From Bacteroides sp. UBA7333 (GTDB lineage Bacteria > Bacteroidota > Bacteroidia > Bacteroidales > Bacteroidaceae), in assembly GCA_002471195.1 (NCBI GenBank), contig DKPN01000071.1, positions 58,781 to 95,591 on the forward strand: 36,811 bases of DNA, written 5' to 3'. The position numbers and the translations under genes were made by a program. The stretch's first letter is position 1. Every line of letters starts with the position of its first letter. The notes under the pieces were generated by a model that was not told the DNA's origin, ran no database searches, and saw nothing but the letters and a program-made list of their open reading frames with translations. Shown in pieces: positions 16,553 to 24,483 of this stretch.

Positions 16553-17182
16553 ATGGATAGTCATTTATTAAGTTTATTCGTCCGCTCAATATTTGTGGAC
16601 AATATGATATTCGCTTTCTTCCTTGGTATGTGTTCGTACCTTGCCGTTTCGAAGAATGTGAAAACTGCATTAGGATTAGGAGTAGCTGTAATTTTCGTAT
16701 TATTAATTACACTTCCTGTAAACTATTTGCTTCAAACAAAAGTTTTAGGTCCTGATGCTCTGATTGAAGGGGTTGACCTAAGCTTCTTGGGCTTTATTTT
16801 ATTTATTGCTGTCATTGCAGGTATAGTGCAATTGGTAGAAATGATAGTAGAGCGTTTTAGTCCGTCACTTTATGCTTCATTGGGTATATTTTTACCTCTG
16901 ATTGCTGTAAACTGTGCTATTATGGGTGCTTCATTGTTTATGCAACAACGAATTACTTTAGATCCTGCAAATCCTCAAGCTATCACTAGTTTAGGAAGTG
17001 CCGTAGTATATGCGTTAGGTTCGGGTATTGGTTGGTTGCTAGCTATTGTTGGATTGGCTGCTATTCGTGAAAAAATGGCTTACTCAGATGTTCCTGGTCC
17101 TTTAAAAGGCTTAGGTATTACATTTATTACTGTAGGACTAATGGCAATGGCATTTATGTGTTTTTCTGGTTTAAAAATTTAA
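16553..17182 (+). CDS. nqrE: Na+-translocating NADH:quinone oxidoreductase subunit E
   Basis: 209 residues, six membrane helices, matching NqrE/RnfA. Conserved stretches are FVDNMIFAFFLGMCSYLAVS (about residues 14-33), holding the Cys that with NqrD ligates the intramembrane 2Fe cluster, and LIAVNCAIMGASLFMQQR in the centre with the second Cys. It has the opposite topology to NqrD. The C-terminus ends with LGITFITVGLMAMAFMCFSG, normal for the family. The gene is 18 bases from nqrF. No anomaly seen. Confidence 0.96.
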   Translation: MDSHLLSLFVRSIFVDNMIFAFFLGMCSYLAVSKNVKTALGLGVAVIFVLLITLPVNYLLQTKVLGPDALIEGVDLSFLGFILFIAVIAGIVQLVEMIVERFSPSLYASLGIFLPLIAVNCAIMGASLFMQQRITLDPANPQAITSLGSAVVYALGSGIGWLLAIVGLAAIREKMAYSDVPGPLKGLGITFITVGLMAMAFMCFSGLKI

Positions 17183-17200
17183 TCATATAAATTAATAACA

Positions 17201-18472
17201 ATGGGTTCTCTAATATTGACGAGTATTATAGTGTTTTTAGTAGTCATCCTACTATTAGTCATTATCTTACTCGTAGCAAAAAAATATCTTTCTCCATCAG
17301 GAGAAGTTAAAGTCACTCTAAATGGAGAAAAAGAATTGATAACAGAGCCTGGTGGTACATTACTAAATACTCTATCATCAAATCAAATATTTCTTTCATC
17401 TGCTTGTGGTGGTAAAGGTTCATGCGGACAATGTAAATGTCAGGTGGTTGAAGGTGGTGGAGAAATTCTTCCTACCGAAGCTGTTCATTTTTCAAGAAAA
17501 GAGCAAGCCGATCATTGGCGTCTTGGTTGCCAGGTGAAGGTAAAACAAGACATGGAAGTTAAAATCGACGAATCAATCTTAGGTGTGAAAGAGTGGGAGT
17601 GTGAGGTAATTAGTAATAACAATGTGGCTACTTTCATCAAAGAGTTTATTGTTGCTTTGCCAAAAGGTGAACACATGGACTTTATTCCGGGTTCTTATGC
17701 TCAGATCAAAATCCCTACATACGATATGGATTATGACAAAGATATAGACAAAGATCTTATCGGGGATGAATATCTTGGTGCTTGGAAACAATTTGGTTTA
17801 TTTGGTTTGAAATGTAAAAATACAGAACCAACTATTCGTGCTTATTCTATGGCCAACTATCCTGCCGAAGGCGATCGTATCATGTTGACTGTGCGTATTG
17901 CCACTCCTCCATTCAAGCCAAGGGAGCAAGGTCCTGGATTTATGGATGTTCCTGCTGGTATTGCATCATCGTATATCTTTACTTTGAAACCAGGTGATAA
18001 AGTAATAATGAGTGGTCCTTTTGGTGATTTCCATCCTATCATGAATTCTAAGAATGAAATGATGTGGGTTGGTGGTGGTGCCGGTATGGCTCCTCTTCGT
18101 GCACAAATTATGCATTTAACCAAAACATTGCATATCACAGATCGTACGATGAATTATTTCTATGGTGCTCGTGCCTTGAATGAAGTATTCTATTTAGAAG
18201 ACTTCTTGCAATTGGAAAAAGATTATCCAAATTTCAAATTCCATTTGGCACTCGATCGACCAGATCCAGCTGCCGATGAAGCAGGCGTATCTTATACAGC
18301 CGGATTTGTTCATGAAGTAATTTACAATACCTACCTCAAAAATCATGAGGCACCAGAAGACATCGAATATTACATGTGTGGTCCTGGTCCTATGTCAAAA
18401 GCAGTCGAAAATATGCTTGATGGCTTAGGTGTTCCGGCCAAAAACTTGATGTTTGATAACTTCGGCGCGTAA
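17201..18472 (+). CDS. nqrF: Na+-translocating NADH:quinone oxidoreductase subunit F (NADH dehydrogenase)
   Basis: 423 residues; this is the electron-entry subunit. One N-terminal membrane helix (about 3-26) is followed by a ferredoxin-type 2Fe-2S domain with ligands C69, C75, C78 and C110 (C-x5-C-x2-C, then C). The ferredoxin-reductase domain has RAYSMAN (FAD-binding RxYSxx) and GGGAGMAPLR for NADH, with YYMCGPGPM near the C-terminus and a final DNFGA. All expected redox residues are present, so the complex should be functional. It is the last gene of the operon and is followed 18 bases later by a strong rho-independent terminator. Confidence 0.97.
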   Translation: MGSLILTSIIVFLVVILLLVIILLVAKKYLSPSGEVKVTLNGEKELITEPGGTLLNTLSSNQIFLSSACGGKGSCGQCKCQVVEGGGEILPTEAVHFSRKEQADHWRLGCQVKVKQDMEVKIDESILGVKEWECEVISNNNVATFIKEFIVALPKGEHMDFIPGSYAQIKIPTYDMDYDKDIDKDLIGDEYLGAWKQFGLFGLKCKNTEPTIRAYSMANYPAEGDRIMLTVRIATPPFKPREQGPGFMDVPAGIASSYIFTLKPGDKVIMSGPFGDFHPIMNSKNEMMWVGGGAGMAPLRAQIMHLTKTLHITDRTMNYFYGARALNEVFYLEDFLQLEKDYPNFKFHLALDRPDPAADEAGVSYTAGFVHEVIYNTYLKNHEAPEDIEYYMCGPGPMSKAVENMLDGLGVPAKNLMFDNFGA

Positions 18473-18490
18473 TTTAAATACAAACAATTA

Positions 18491-18530
18491 AAAAAAGCGG
18501 TCATTGGTACGAACCTTTGGCCGCTTTTTT
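18491..18530 (+). terminator. Rho-independent terminator of the nqr operon
   Basis: AAAAAAGCGG (18491-18500) pairs with CCGCTTTTTT (18521-18530) around a 20-base loop, and the T-run continues past the stem. The A-run on the left arm gives a matching U-run on the opposite strand too, but there is no leftward gene nearby. The next gene starts only 17 bases later. Confidence 0.9.
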
Positions 18531-18534
18531 TATT

Positions 18535-18543
18535 TATCTTTGT
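18535..18543 (+). promoter_or_regulatory. -7 element directly before the helicase ATG
   Basis: TATCTTTG plus T fits TAnnTTTGY exactly, ending only four bases before the ATG at 18547. Transcription would then start at or beside the initiation codon, giving a leaderless message, or the true start is the ATG at 18556. A TTTG at 18516-18519 lies only 15 bases upstream, shorter than the usual spacer, and falls in the preceding terminator. Confidence 0.4.
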
Positions 18544-18546
18544 TAA

Positions 18547-19881
18547 ATGAATGTTATGAATAATCCGCTTATAAAAAAAGTTCTTGAAAGTTTAAAAATA
18601 CAAGAACTAAATCCAATGCAAAAAGCAGCATTGGAAATTGCAACCAATCAGAAAGATCTTATTTTACTTTCGCCAACAGGGTCGGGTAAAACAATCGCTT
18701 TTCTGCTTCCAATGATATTAAATCTTAAACCCGATAATGGTACGATACAAGCTTTAATATTGGCTCCTTCACGCGAATTAGCGCTTCAAATTAACTCAGT
18801 ATTTCAACAAATATCTGTAGCTTGGAAAAGCTGCTGTTGCTATGGAGGGCATTCAATAACTGAAGAAAAAAAGAGTATTTTAGGAAACAAACCTGCAATC
18901 ATTATTGGTACTCCGGGACGTATTACAGATCATATAGCCAAAGGAAATTTTGATCCATCCACAATCCATATGCTGATTATAGACGAATTTGACAAATCTC
19001 TCGAATTAGGATTTCATGAGCAGATGGAGGAAATTATAGATCAATTGCCCAATCTTAAAAAACGCATATTGCTGTCAGCAACCGATGCAGAAGAGATTCC
19101 GGAGTTTACAGGCATTCAAGGAACTGTCAAATTGGATTTTCTTGATCATCAAACTTCGCTGGAAGATAGACTTACAGTTAAGCGTATTGTTTCTCCTGCA
19201 AAAGATAAATTAGACACATTATTTAATCTTCTCTGCTCATTGAATAATAAGTCGAGTATCGTGTTTTGCAATCATCGCGATGCCGTAGATCGAGTCCATA
19301 AAATATTATCCGAAAAGAAATTAGAAACAGAAAAATTCCATGGTGGTATGGAGCAACCCGATCGCGAAAAATCTCTATATAAATTTAGGAATGGGAGTTG
19401 CAATATTTTAATCTCTACCGATCTTGCTGCAAGAGGATTGGATATCACAGATATTGAGAATGTAATTCATTATCATTTGCCTATCAATGAAGAGGCATAC
19501 ACGCACCGCAATGGACGTACTGCTCGATGGGATGCTACCGGAACTTCATATGTCATTGTAAACGAATCAGAGCAACTGCCATCCTATGTTCCTTACGATA
19601 TTGCTACTGTAGAGTTGCTCATGCATACCTCACGTCCTCCTAAATCAAAATGGATAACTCTCTATATCGGAAAAGGGAAGAAAGATAAATTGAGTAAAAT
19701 GGACATAGCAGGTTTCTTACACAAAAAAGGAAGTCTTGCCCGTGAAGACATCGGTCAAATTGATGTAAAAGATCATTATTCATTTGTTGCCATAAAGCGC
19801 GCAAAGGCAAATCAACTTTTCCATCTTATTCAAGGAGAAAAAATAAAAGGAATGAAAACCATCATTCAAGAAGCCAAGTAA
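18547..19881 (+). CDS. DEAD-box RNA helicase, DbpA-like
   Basis: 444 residues. The helicase core has a Q motif (LNPMQKAAL, 21-29), Walker A PTGSGKT (43-49), APSREL (73-78), GTPGR (121-125), motif II DEFD (146-149) in place of DEAD, SAT (177-179), STDLAARGLD and HRNGRTAR (the usual form is HRIGRTGR). The C-terminal 75 residues (SKWITLYIGKGKKDKLSKMD, later IGQIDVKDHYSFVAI, and IKGMKTIIQEA at the end) match the DbpA RNA-binding domain, which in E. coli DbpA targets 23S rRNA hairpin 92 during large-subunit assembly. A ribosome-assembly role is inferred from that domain. The ATG at 18556 is an alternative start. Divergent motifs II and VI suggest a Bacteroidota subfamily rather than an inactive enzyme. 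Confidence 0.88.
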   Translation: MNVMNNPLIKKVLESLKIQELNPMQKAALEIATNQKDLILLSPTGSGKTIAFLLPMILNLKPDNGTIQALILAPSRELALQINSVFQQISVAWKSCCCYGGHSITEEKKSILGNKPAIIIGTPGRITDHIAKGNFDPSTIHMLIIDEFDKSLELGFHEQMEEIIDQLPNLKKRILLSATDAEEIPEFTGIQGTVKLDFLDHQTSLEDRLTVKRIVSPAKDKLDTLFNLLCSLNNKSSIVFCNHRDAVDRVHKILSEKKLETEKFHGGMEQPDREKSLYKFRNGSCNILISTDLAARGLDITDIENVIHYHLPINEEAYTHRNGRTARWDATGTSYVIVNESEQLPSYVPYDIATVELLMHTSRPPKSKWITLYIGKGKKDKLSKMDIAGFLHKKGSLAREDIGQIDVKDHYSFVAIKRAKANQLFHLIQGEKIKGMKTIIQEAK

Positions 19882-19923
19882 AAATATACATAAAATAACA
19901 AAAAAGTATCTTTTGACTATCTG

Positions 19924-19968
19924 TAAATAGTAATTATAAATAAAACAATTATTTATAATTACTATTTA
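19924..19968 (+). terminator. Long AT-rich hairpin after the helicase gene
   Basis: A perfect 20-bp stem (19924-19943 with 19949-19968) with a 5-base loop, followed by a T-rich run. It lies 43 bases after the helicase stop. Only one G-C pair is present, so it is stable by length rather than composition. It most likely acts as a terminator. The hairpin is symmetrical, but no leftward gene ends here. Confidence 0.65.
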
Positions 19969-20081
19969 TTTTATTTATATTTCTGTGATATCTAAACTTT
20001 ACAATATGGTATAAAGTGGCAGAAAATAATATTAAAAAGTAAGATAATCCTACCGTACAATTATATTTTTATAATGAATGG

Positions 20082-20112
20082 TTTGCTATAAAGAAATAAA
20101 ACTGTAATTTCG
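20082..20112 (+). promoter_or_regulatory. Promoter of serC
   Basis: TTTG (20082-20085), a 19-base spacer and TAATTTCG (20105-20112): the -33 element is exact and the -7 element has one mismatch to TAnnTTTG. The predicted start, near 20118, gives a leader of about 45 bases before the ATG at 20163. Confidence 0.55.
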
Positions 20113-20162
20113 CCATATCAAGAGATTAAAAATATGAAATGTTAAACCAAAACGAACTTCAA

Positions 20163-21230
20163 ATGAAAAAGCATAATTTTAGCGCAGGACCATCTATTTT
20201 ACCACAAGAAGTAATAGATAATACGGCAAAAGCGATTTTAAATTTCAATGATTCGGGTCTTTCACTAATGGAGGTTAGCCACCGATCAAAAGATTTTCAA
20301 GAAGTAATGGATAAGGCTGTTGCTTTATTTAAAGAATTACTAAATATTCCCGAAGGTTACTCAGTAATATTTTTAGGTGGTGGGGCGAGTCTACAATTCT
20401 GTATGGTTCCATATAATTTTTTAGAAAAAAAAGCCGCCTATTTAAATACAGGAACCTGGGCTAAGAAAGCACTAAAAGAAGCGAAAGGTTTTGGAGAGGT
20501 TATTGAAGTTGCATCATCTGCAGAATCAAACTATACTTATATCCCACAAGATTACATAATTCCTACCGATGCTGACTATTTCCACATAACAACAAACAAT
20601 ACAATATACGGTACTGAGATTAAACATGATATTGATTCTCCGGTGCCTTTGATCGCCGATATGTCATCAGACATTTTATCTCGTCCCATTGATGTTTCAA
20701 AATATGTATGTATATATGGAGGAGCACAAAAAAATATAGCTCCATCGGGTGTCACTTTTGTTATTATCAAAGATGATGCTTTGGGTAAAGTTTCAAGATA
20801 TATACCTACCATGTTGAATTATAAAACACATATAGACAATGGTTCGATGTTTAATACACCTCCTGTTGTTCCAATCTATGCTGCCGAACAAACTCTTTTG
20901 TGGATAAAAGAACAAGGCGGAGTGAAGGAAATGGAACGCCGTGCCATCGAAAAATCAGATATGCTGTATCACGAAATTGATAGAAATAAACTATTTGTTG
21001 GAACTGCAAATAAAGAAGATCGTTCTAGAATGAACATTTGTTTTGTTATGACACCTGAATACAAAGATCTGGAAGCTGATTTCTTAAAATTTGCTACCGA
21101 TAGAGGAATGGTAGGTATCAAAGGTCATAGATCTGTTGGTGGATTCCGTGCATCATGTTATAATGCCATGTCAAAAGATAGCGTACAAGCATTAATTGAT
21201 TGTATGCAAGAATTCGAAAAATTACATTAA
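20163..21230 (+). CDS. serC: Phosphoserine aminotransferase
   Basis: 355 residues, the usual SerC length. It catalyses 3-phosphohydroxypyruvate plus glutamate to phosphoserine plus 2-oxoglutarate, the second step of serine synthesis, and can also act in pyridoxine synthesis. Diagnostic segments are HNFSAGPSILPQEV at the N-terminus, GLSLMEVSHRSKDF, FLGGGASLQF for PLP phosphate binding, and YGGAQKNIAPSG with the PLP-binding K190. The C-terminal GHRSVGGFRASCYNA is also typical. I chose the ATG at 20163 because homologues start with MKKHNFSAGP; an in-frame ATG at 20139 would add eight unmatched residues. serA follows on the same strand. Confidence 0.96.
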   Translation: MKKHNFSAGPSILPQEVIDNTAKAILNFNDSGLSLMEVSHRSKDFQEVMDKAVALFKELLNIPEGYSVIFLGGGASLQFCMVPYNFLEKKAAYLNTGTWAKKALKEAKGFGEVIEVASSAESNYTYIPQDYIIPTDADYFHITTNNTIYGTEIKHDIDSPVPLIADMSSDILSRPIDVSKYVCIYGGAQKNIAPSGVTFVIIKDDALGKVSRYIPTMLNYKTHIDNGSMFNTPPVVPIYAAEQTLLWIKEQGGVKEMERRAIEKSDMLYHEIDRNKLFVGTANKEDRSRMNICFVMTPEYKDLEADFLKFATDRGMVGIKGHRSVGGFRASCYNAMSKDSVQALIDCMQEFEKLH

Positions 21231-21239
21231 AATATAATT

Positions 21240-21311
21240 ATACCTCCATAATCTATACATAGAATATGACTCTTTATTGGGTTATATATCTAATATATTT
21301 TGTGGAGGTAT
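21240..21311 (+). other. Paired CCTCC/GGAGG arms in the serC-serA gap
   Basis: ATACCTCCA (21240-21248) can pair perfectly over 9 bp with TGGAGGTAT (21303-21311), leaving a 54-base AT-rich loop. The right arm holds GGAGG, a perfect anti-16S-tail match, but it lies about 30 bases before the serA ATG, and no usable start codon stands at the normal distance. It may be a folded leader element or chance. Confidence 0.3.
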
Positions 21312-21340
21312 TCTTTAATCTGAAATCAAAAACAACTGAA

Positions 21341-22261
21341 ATGAAAATACTTTTAGCGACCGAGAAACCATTTGCAAAAGTTGCAGTCGATGGTATTCGT
21401 ACAGAAATAGAGAATGCCGGTTATGAATTGGTATTGTTAGAAAAATATAGTGATAAATCACAGCTGTTAGAAGCAGTAAAAGATGTAAATGCTATTATTA
21501 TTCGAAGCGATATTATTGATGCCGAAGTTTTTAATGCAGCACATGATCTAAAAATAGTCGTTCGTGCAGGTGCCGGATACGATAATGTAGATTTAGAAGC
21601 TGCCACTCAGCATGGGGTATGCGTAATGAATACACCCGGTCAAAACTCAAACGCAGTAGCCGAATTAGTATTAGGGATGATGGTTTATGCAACTCGAAAT
21701 TTTTTCAATGGAACATCGGGTACCGAGTTAAAAGGAAAGAAGTTGGGAATACATGCCTATGGAAATGTAGGACGTAACGTAGCCAGAATAGCAAAAGGAT
21801 TCGAAATGGAAATCTATGCTTTTGATCCTTTCTGTCCAGCTGAAATCATTGAAAAAGACGATGTCGTAGCTGTAACTTCTGTTGAAGAGTTATATAAATT
21901 GTGTGATATTGTATCATTACATATACCTGCAACTCCTGAAACAAAAAATTCAATTAATTATGCATTGTTGAATCAGATGCCTAAGGGTGGAATTCTTGTT
22001 AATACCGCTCGTAAAGAGGTGATAAACGAAGATGAGTTAATTAGTTTGATGGAAGATCGCAGTGATTTTAAATATATTACTGACATTATGCCGGCGGCAA
22101 ATGCTAAATTCGTTGAATTATTTTCAGGAAGATATTTTTCGACCCCAAAGAAAATGGGAGCACAAACTGCTGAAGCTAATATTAATGCAGGTATAGCAGC
22201 AGCACACCAAATAGTAGAATTCTTTAAGAACAACTGCGAAAAATATCGTGTAAATAAATAA
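21341..22261 (+). CDS. serA: D-3-phosphoglycerate dehydrogenase, type K
   Basis: 306 residues: the short form with only substrate- and NAD-binding domains, without ACT or ASB domains. It oxidises 3-phosphoglycerate to 3-phosphohydroxypyruvate, the first step of serine synthesis, with SerC doing the next. Features: RAGAGYDNVDLEAA, TPGQNSNAVAEL, the nucleotide loop AYGNVGRN, a catalytic Arg in NTARKEV, and TPKKMGAQTAEANINAG. In most homologues the last motif reads TPHxGAxT, with His as the proton relay; here Lys replaces it, as known for Entamoeba and Bacteroides-type enzymes (type IIIK). The ATG at 21341 starts with MKILLATEKPF as homologues do; a start 25 codons earlier would add an unrelated hydrophobic tail. 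Confidence 0.94.
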   Translation: MKILLATEKPFAKVAVDGIRTEIENAGYELVLLEKYSDKSQLLEAVKDVNAIIIRSDIIDAEVFNAAHDLKIVVRAGAGYDNVDLEAATQHGVCVMNTPGQNSNAVAELVLGMMVYATRNFFNGTSGTELKGKKLGIHAYGNVGRNVARIAKGFEMEIYAFDPFCPAEIIEKDDVVAVTSVEELYKLCDIVSLHIPATPETKNSINYALLNQMPKGGILVNTARKEVINEDELISLMEDRSDFKYITDIMPAANAKFVELFSGRYFSTPKKMGAQTAEANINAGIAAAHQIVEFFKNNCEKYRVNK

Positions 22262-22351
22262 AAAGACAGTCCGATGGCTCCCTTTCTTATTTTATTATTC
22301 ATAAATGGGGGGCAAATAAAATAAAAATCGATAAAAAAATGACCTATTGAT

Positions 22352-22396
22352 ATATGGTTTATCAAGAATATTGTTATATTGATAAACCATATTTTT
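22352..22396 (+). terminator. Hairpin with T-run between serA and the DUF1015 gene
   Basis: A perfect 14-bp stem (22352-22365 with 22379-22392) and a 13-base loop are followed by TTTTT. It lies about 90 bases after the serA stop and 46 before the next ATG. It could terminate serC-serA transcription or act as an attenuator for the downstream gene. Confidence 0.65.
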
Positions 22397-22442
22397 ATAT
22401 AAATAAATAAGAAACCTGAATTAATACTTAAATCAATCATTT

Positions 22443-23690
22443 ATGGCTACAATTAAACCATTTAAAGGAATCCGTCCTCCAAAAGAGTTTGTGGAGCAGG
22501 TAGTGTCACGTCCCTATGATGTACTCAACTCCGAAGAGGCACGCCAAGAAGCTGAAGGAAATGAAAAATCACTATATCATATCATTAAACCAGAAATAGA
22601 TTTTCCCATCGGCATTGATGAACACGATGAGTGTGTATATAAAAAGGCAGTAGAAAATTTTCAATCTTTCCAAGATAAAGGATGGCTTCTTCAAGATGAA
22701 AAGGAGTATTATTATATCTATGCTCAAACAATGAATGGTAAAACACAATATGGGCTAGTTGTTGGCGCATATGTTCCCGATTACATGAATGGCATTATAA
22801 AGAAACATGAGTTGACCCGACGTGATAAAGAGGAAGACCGAATGAAGCACGTTCGCATGAACAATGCCAATATTGAACCTGTGTTTTTTGCCTATCCAGA
22901 CAATAGAAAGTTAGACAAACTAGTTGCTAAATATACAGTTAATGAACCAATATACAATTTTGTAGCACCCAACGATGGATTTGGTCATACCTTCTGGATA
23001 ATAAATAATGAGGCAGATATTAAAAATATCACAGAAGAGTTTTCTAAAATGCCTGCTTTATATATAGCAGATGGGCATCATAGGTCTGCTGCTGCCGCTC
23101 TTGTAGGAGCAGAAAAAGCAAAACAAAATCCGAATCATACTGGAAAAGAAGAATATAACTATTTTATGTCGGTATGTTTCCCCGCATCACAACTAACGAT
23201 TATCGACTATAATCGTGTGGTAAAAGATTTAAATGGTTTAACCCCTGATGAATTTATAGAATCTTTGAAGACCAATTTCATCGTAGAAGAAAAAGGAGTA
23301 ACTATATATAAACCCCAAGCGTTGCATAATTTCAGTTTATATGTAGATGGAAAATGGTATAGCCTTACTGCTAAGCCCGGTACCTACGACGATCATGACC
23401 CAATAGGTGTATTAGATGTTACGATTTCATCGAATTTAATCCTCCATGATATATTAAATATCACTGATCTACGCTCCGATAAGCGGATTGATTTTGTAGG
23501 TGGTATTAGAGGATTGGAAGAGTTGAGTAAGAGAGTAGATAGTGGCGAAATGAAAGCCGCTTTGGCCCTATATCCTGTGACCATGAAACAGTTGATGGAT
23601 ATTGCCGATACTGATAACATTATGCCTCCTAAAACAACATGGTTTGAACCTAAGTTAAGGTCTGGTTTGGTAATACACAAATTGATTTAG
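22443..23690 (+). CDS. DUF1015 family protein (conserved serC-serA neighbour)
   Basis: 415 residues. Recognised by the start MATIKPFKGIRPPKEFVEQV, the VVSRPYDVL motif, the central ALYIADGHHRSAAAALV and LRSDKRIDFVGGIRGLEEL. The family (SerC-adjacent protein, PF08348/DUF1015-type) is widespread; its function is not established, and the HHR motif suggests a nucleotide- or phosphate-handling site. Length is normal for the family. The link to serine biosynthesis rests on the recurrent serC-serA-DUF1015 order in Bacteroidales, which I state from memory. A hairpin upstream may uncouple it from serA, and a strong terminator follows. Confidence 0.85.
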   Translation: MATIKPFKGIRPPKEFVEQVVSRPYDVLNSEEARQEAEGNEKSLYHIIKPEIDFPIGIDEHDECVYKKAVENFQSFQDKGWLLQDEKEYYYIYAQTMNGKTQYGLVVGAYVPDYMNGIIKKHELTRRDKEEDRMKHVRMNNANIEPVFFAYPDNRKLDKLVAKYTVNEPIYNFVAPNDGFGHTFWIINNEADIKNITEEFSKMPALYIADGHHRSAAAALVGAEKAKQNPNHTGKEEYNYFMSVCFPASQLTIIDYNRVVKDLNGLTPDEFIESLKTNFIVEEKGVTIYKPQALHNFSLYVDGKWYSLTAKPGTYDDHDPIGVLDVTISSNLILHDILNITDLRSDKRIDFVGGIRGLEELSKRVDSGEMKAALALYPVTMKQLMDIADTDNIMPPKTTWFEPKLRSGLVIHKLI

Positions 23691-23709
23691 GGTGATAGAT
23701 CATATATCC

Positions 23710-23750
23710 AAAAATCCTCTTTTCGTCTAATCGAAAAAGAGGATTTTTTT
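23710..23750 (+). terminator. Rho-independent terminator after the DUF1015 gene
   Basis: Arms AAAAATCCTCTTTTCG (23710-23725) and CGAAAAAGAGGATTTTTTT (23732-23750) form a long stem with one bulged A and a 6-base loop, ending in seven Ts. It sits 20 bases after the stop codon. Confidence 0.88.
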
Positions 23751-23784
23751 GAATGTGAACACACGTATTTTGTGTCAAAAGCTC

Positions 23785-23793
23785 TATCTTTGC
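23785..23793 (+). promoter_or_regulatory. -7 element directly before the yigZ-like ATG
   Basis: TATCTTTGC matches TAnnTTTGY fully and ends three bases before the ATG at 23797. The upstream 19-21 spacer position has no TTTG. If used, the message would be leaderless or nearly so. Confidence 0.45.
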
Positions 23794-23796
23794 GTT

Positions 23797-24402
23797 ATGA
23801 GTGAAGATACTTTTAAAACAATCAGGAGTCTATCCGAAGCTATTTACTCTGAGAAGCGTAGCAAATTTATAGCCATAGCTCTTCCGGTACGTTCGCTTGA
23901 GGAAATAAAAACGCATCTTGAATATTATCAAAAAAAATATTATGATGCTCGCCACGTATGTTATGCATATATGTTGGGAGCCGAGCGAAAAGATTTCAGA
24001 GCTAACGATAATGGAGAACCCTCGGGAACTGCCGGCAAACCAATTTTAGGACAAATCAATTCGAATGAACTTACCGATATATTGATTATAGTAGTGCGTT
24101 ATTTTGGAGGCATTAAATTGGGTACAAGTGGATTGATTGTTGCGTATAAAGCTGCTGCTGCTGAAGCAATAGAAAATGCCGAGATCATAGAAAAGACAAT
24201 CGATGCATCTATCGTGTTTTGGTTTGAATATCCCTTTATGAATGACGTGATGCGCATTGTTAAAGAAGAAGAACCCGAAATTGTTGAGCAAAGTTTTGAG
24301 ATGGACTGTCGTATGTCTTTGCGAATAAGACGTTCATTAATGCCTAAACTTCAGGCACGATTATCAAAAGTCGAAACACTTCGTTTCGAAGAAAATGAGT
24401 GA
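23797..24402 (+). CDS. YigZ/IMPACT family protein (UPF0029)
   Basis: 201 residues. The N-terminal IMPACT domain shows EKRSKFIAIALPV, then YYDARHVCYAYMLG, and NDNGEPSGTAGKPILGQI, its strongest signature. RYFGGIKLGTSGLIVAYKAA closes the domain. The C-terminal part (about 130-200) has the ferredoxin-like fold usual in YigZ (FWFEYPFMNDVMRIV). Members bind nucleic acid or ribosome-associated factors; E. coli YigZ has an unclear role. The ATG at 23797 gives the family's usual start (MSEDTFKTI); an ATG 16 codons earlier overlaps the terminator and the -7 element. It is followed 81 bases later by the HpaII-like gene on the same strand. Confidence 0.9.
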   Translation: MSEDTFKTIRSLSEAIYSEKRSKFIAIALPVRSLEEIKTHLEYYQKKYYDARHVCYAYMLGAERKDFRANDNGEPSGTAGKPILGQINSNELTDILIIVVRYFGGIKLGTSGLIVAYKAAAAEAIENAEIIEKTIDASIVFWFEYPFMNDVMRIVKEEEPEIVEQSFEMDCRMSLRIRRSLMPKLQARLSKVETLRFEENE

Positions 24403-24483
24403 TAAACGAAACAATATCATTTTTAAAATGTAATATCTTAGTTAACGTTTTAATTATACAATCAACTTATATACATCAAGAAT

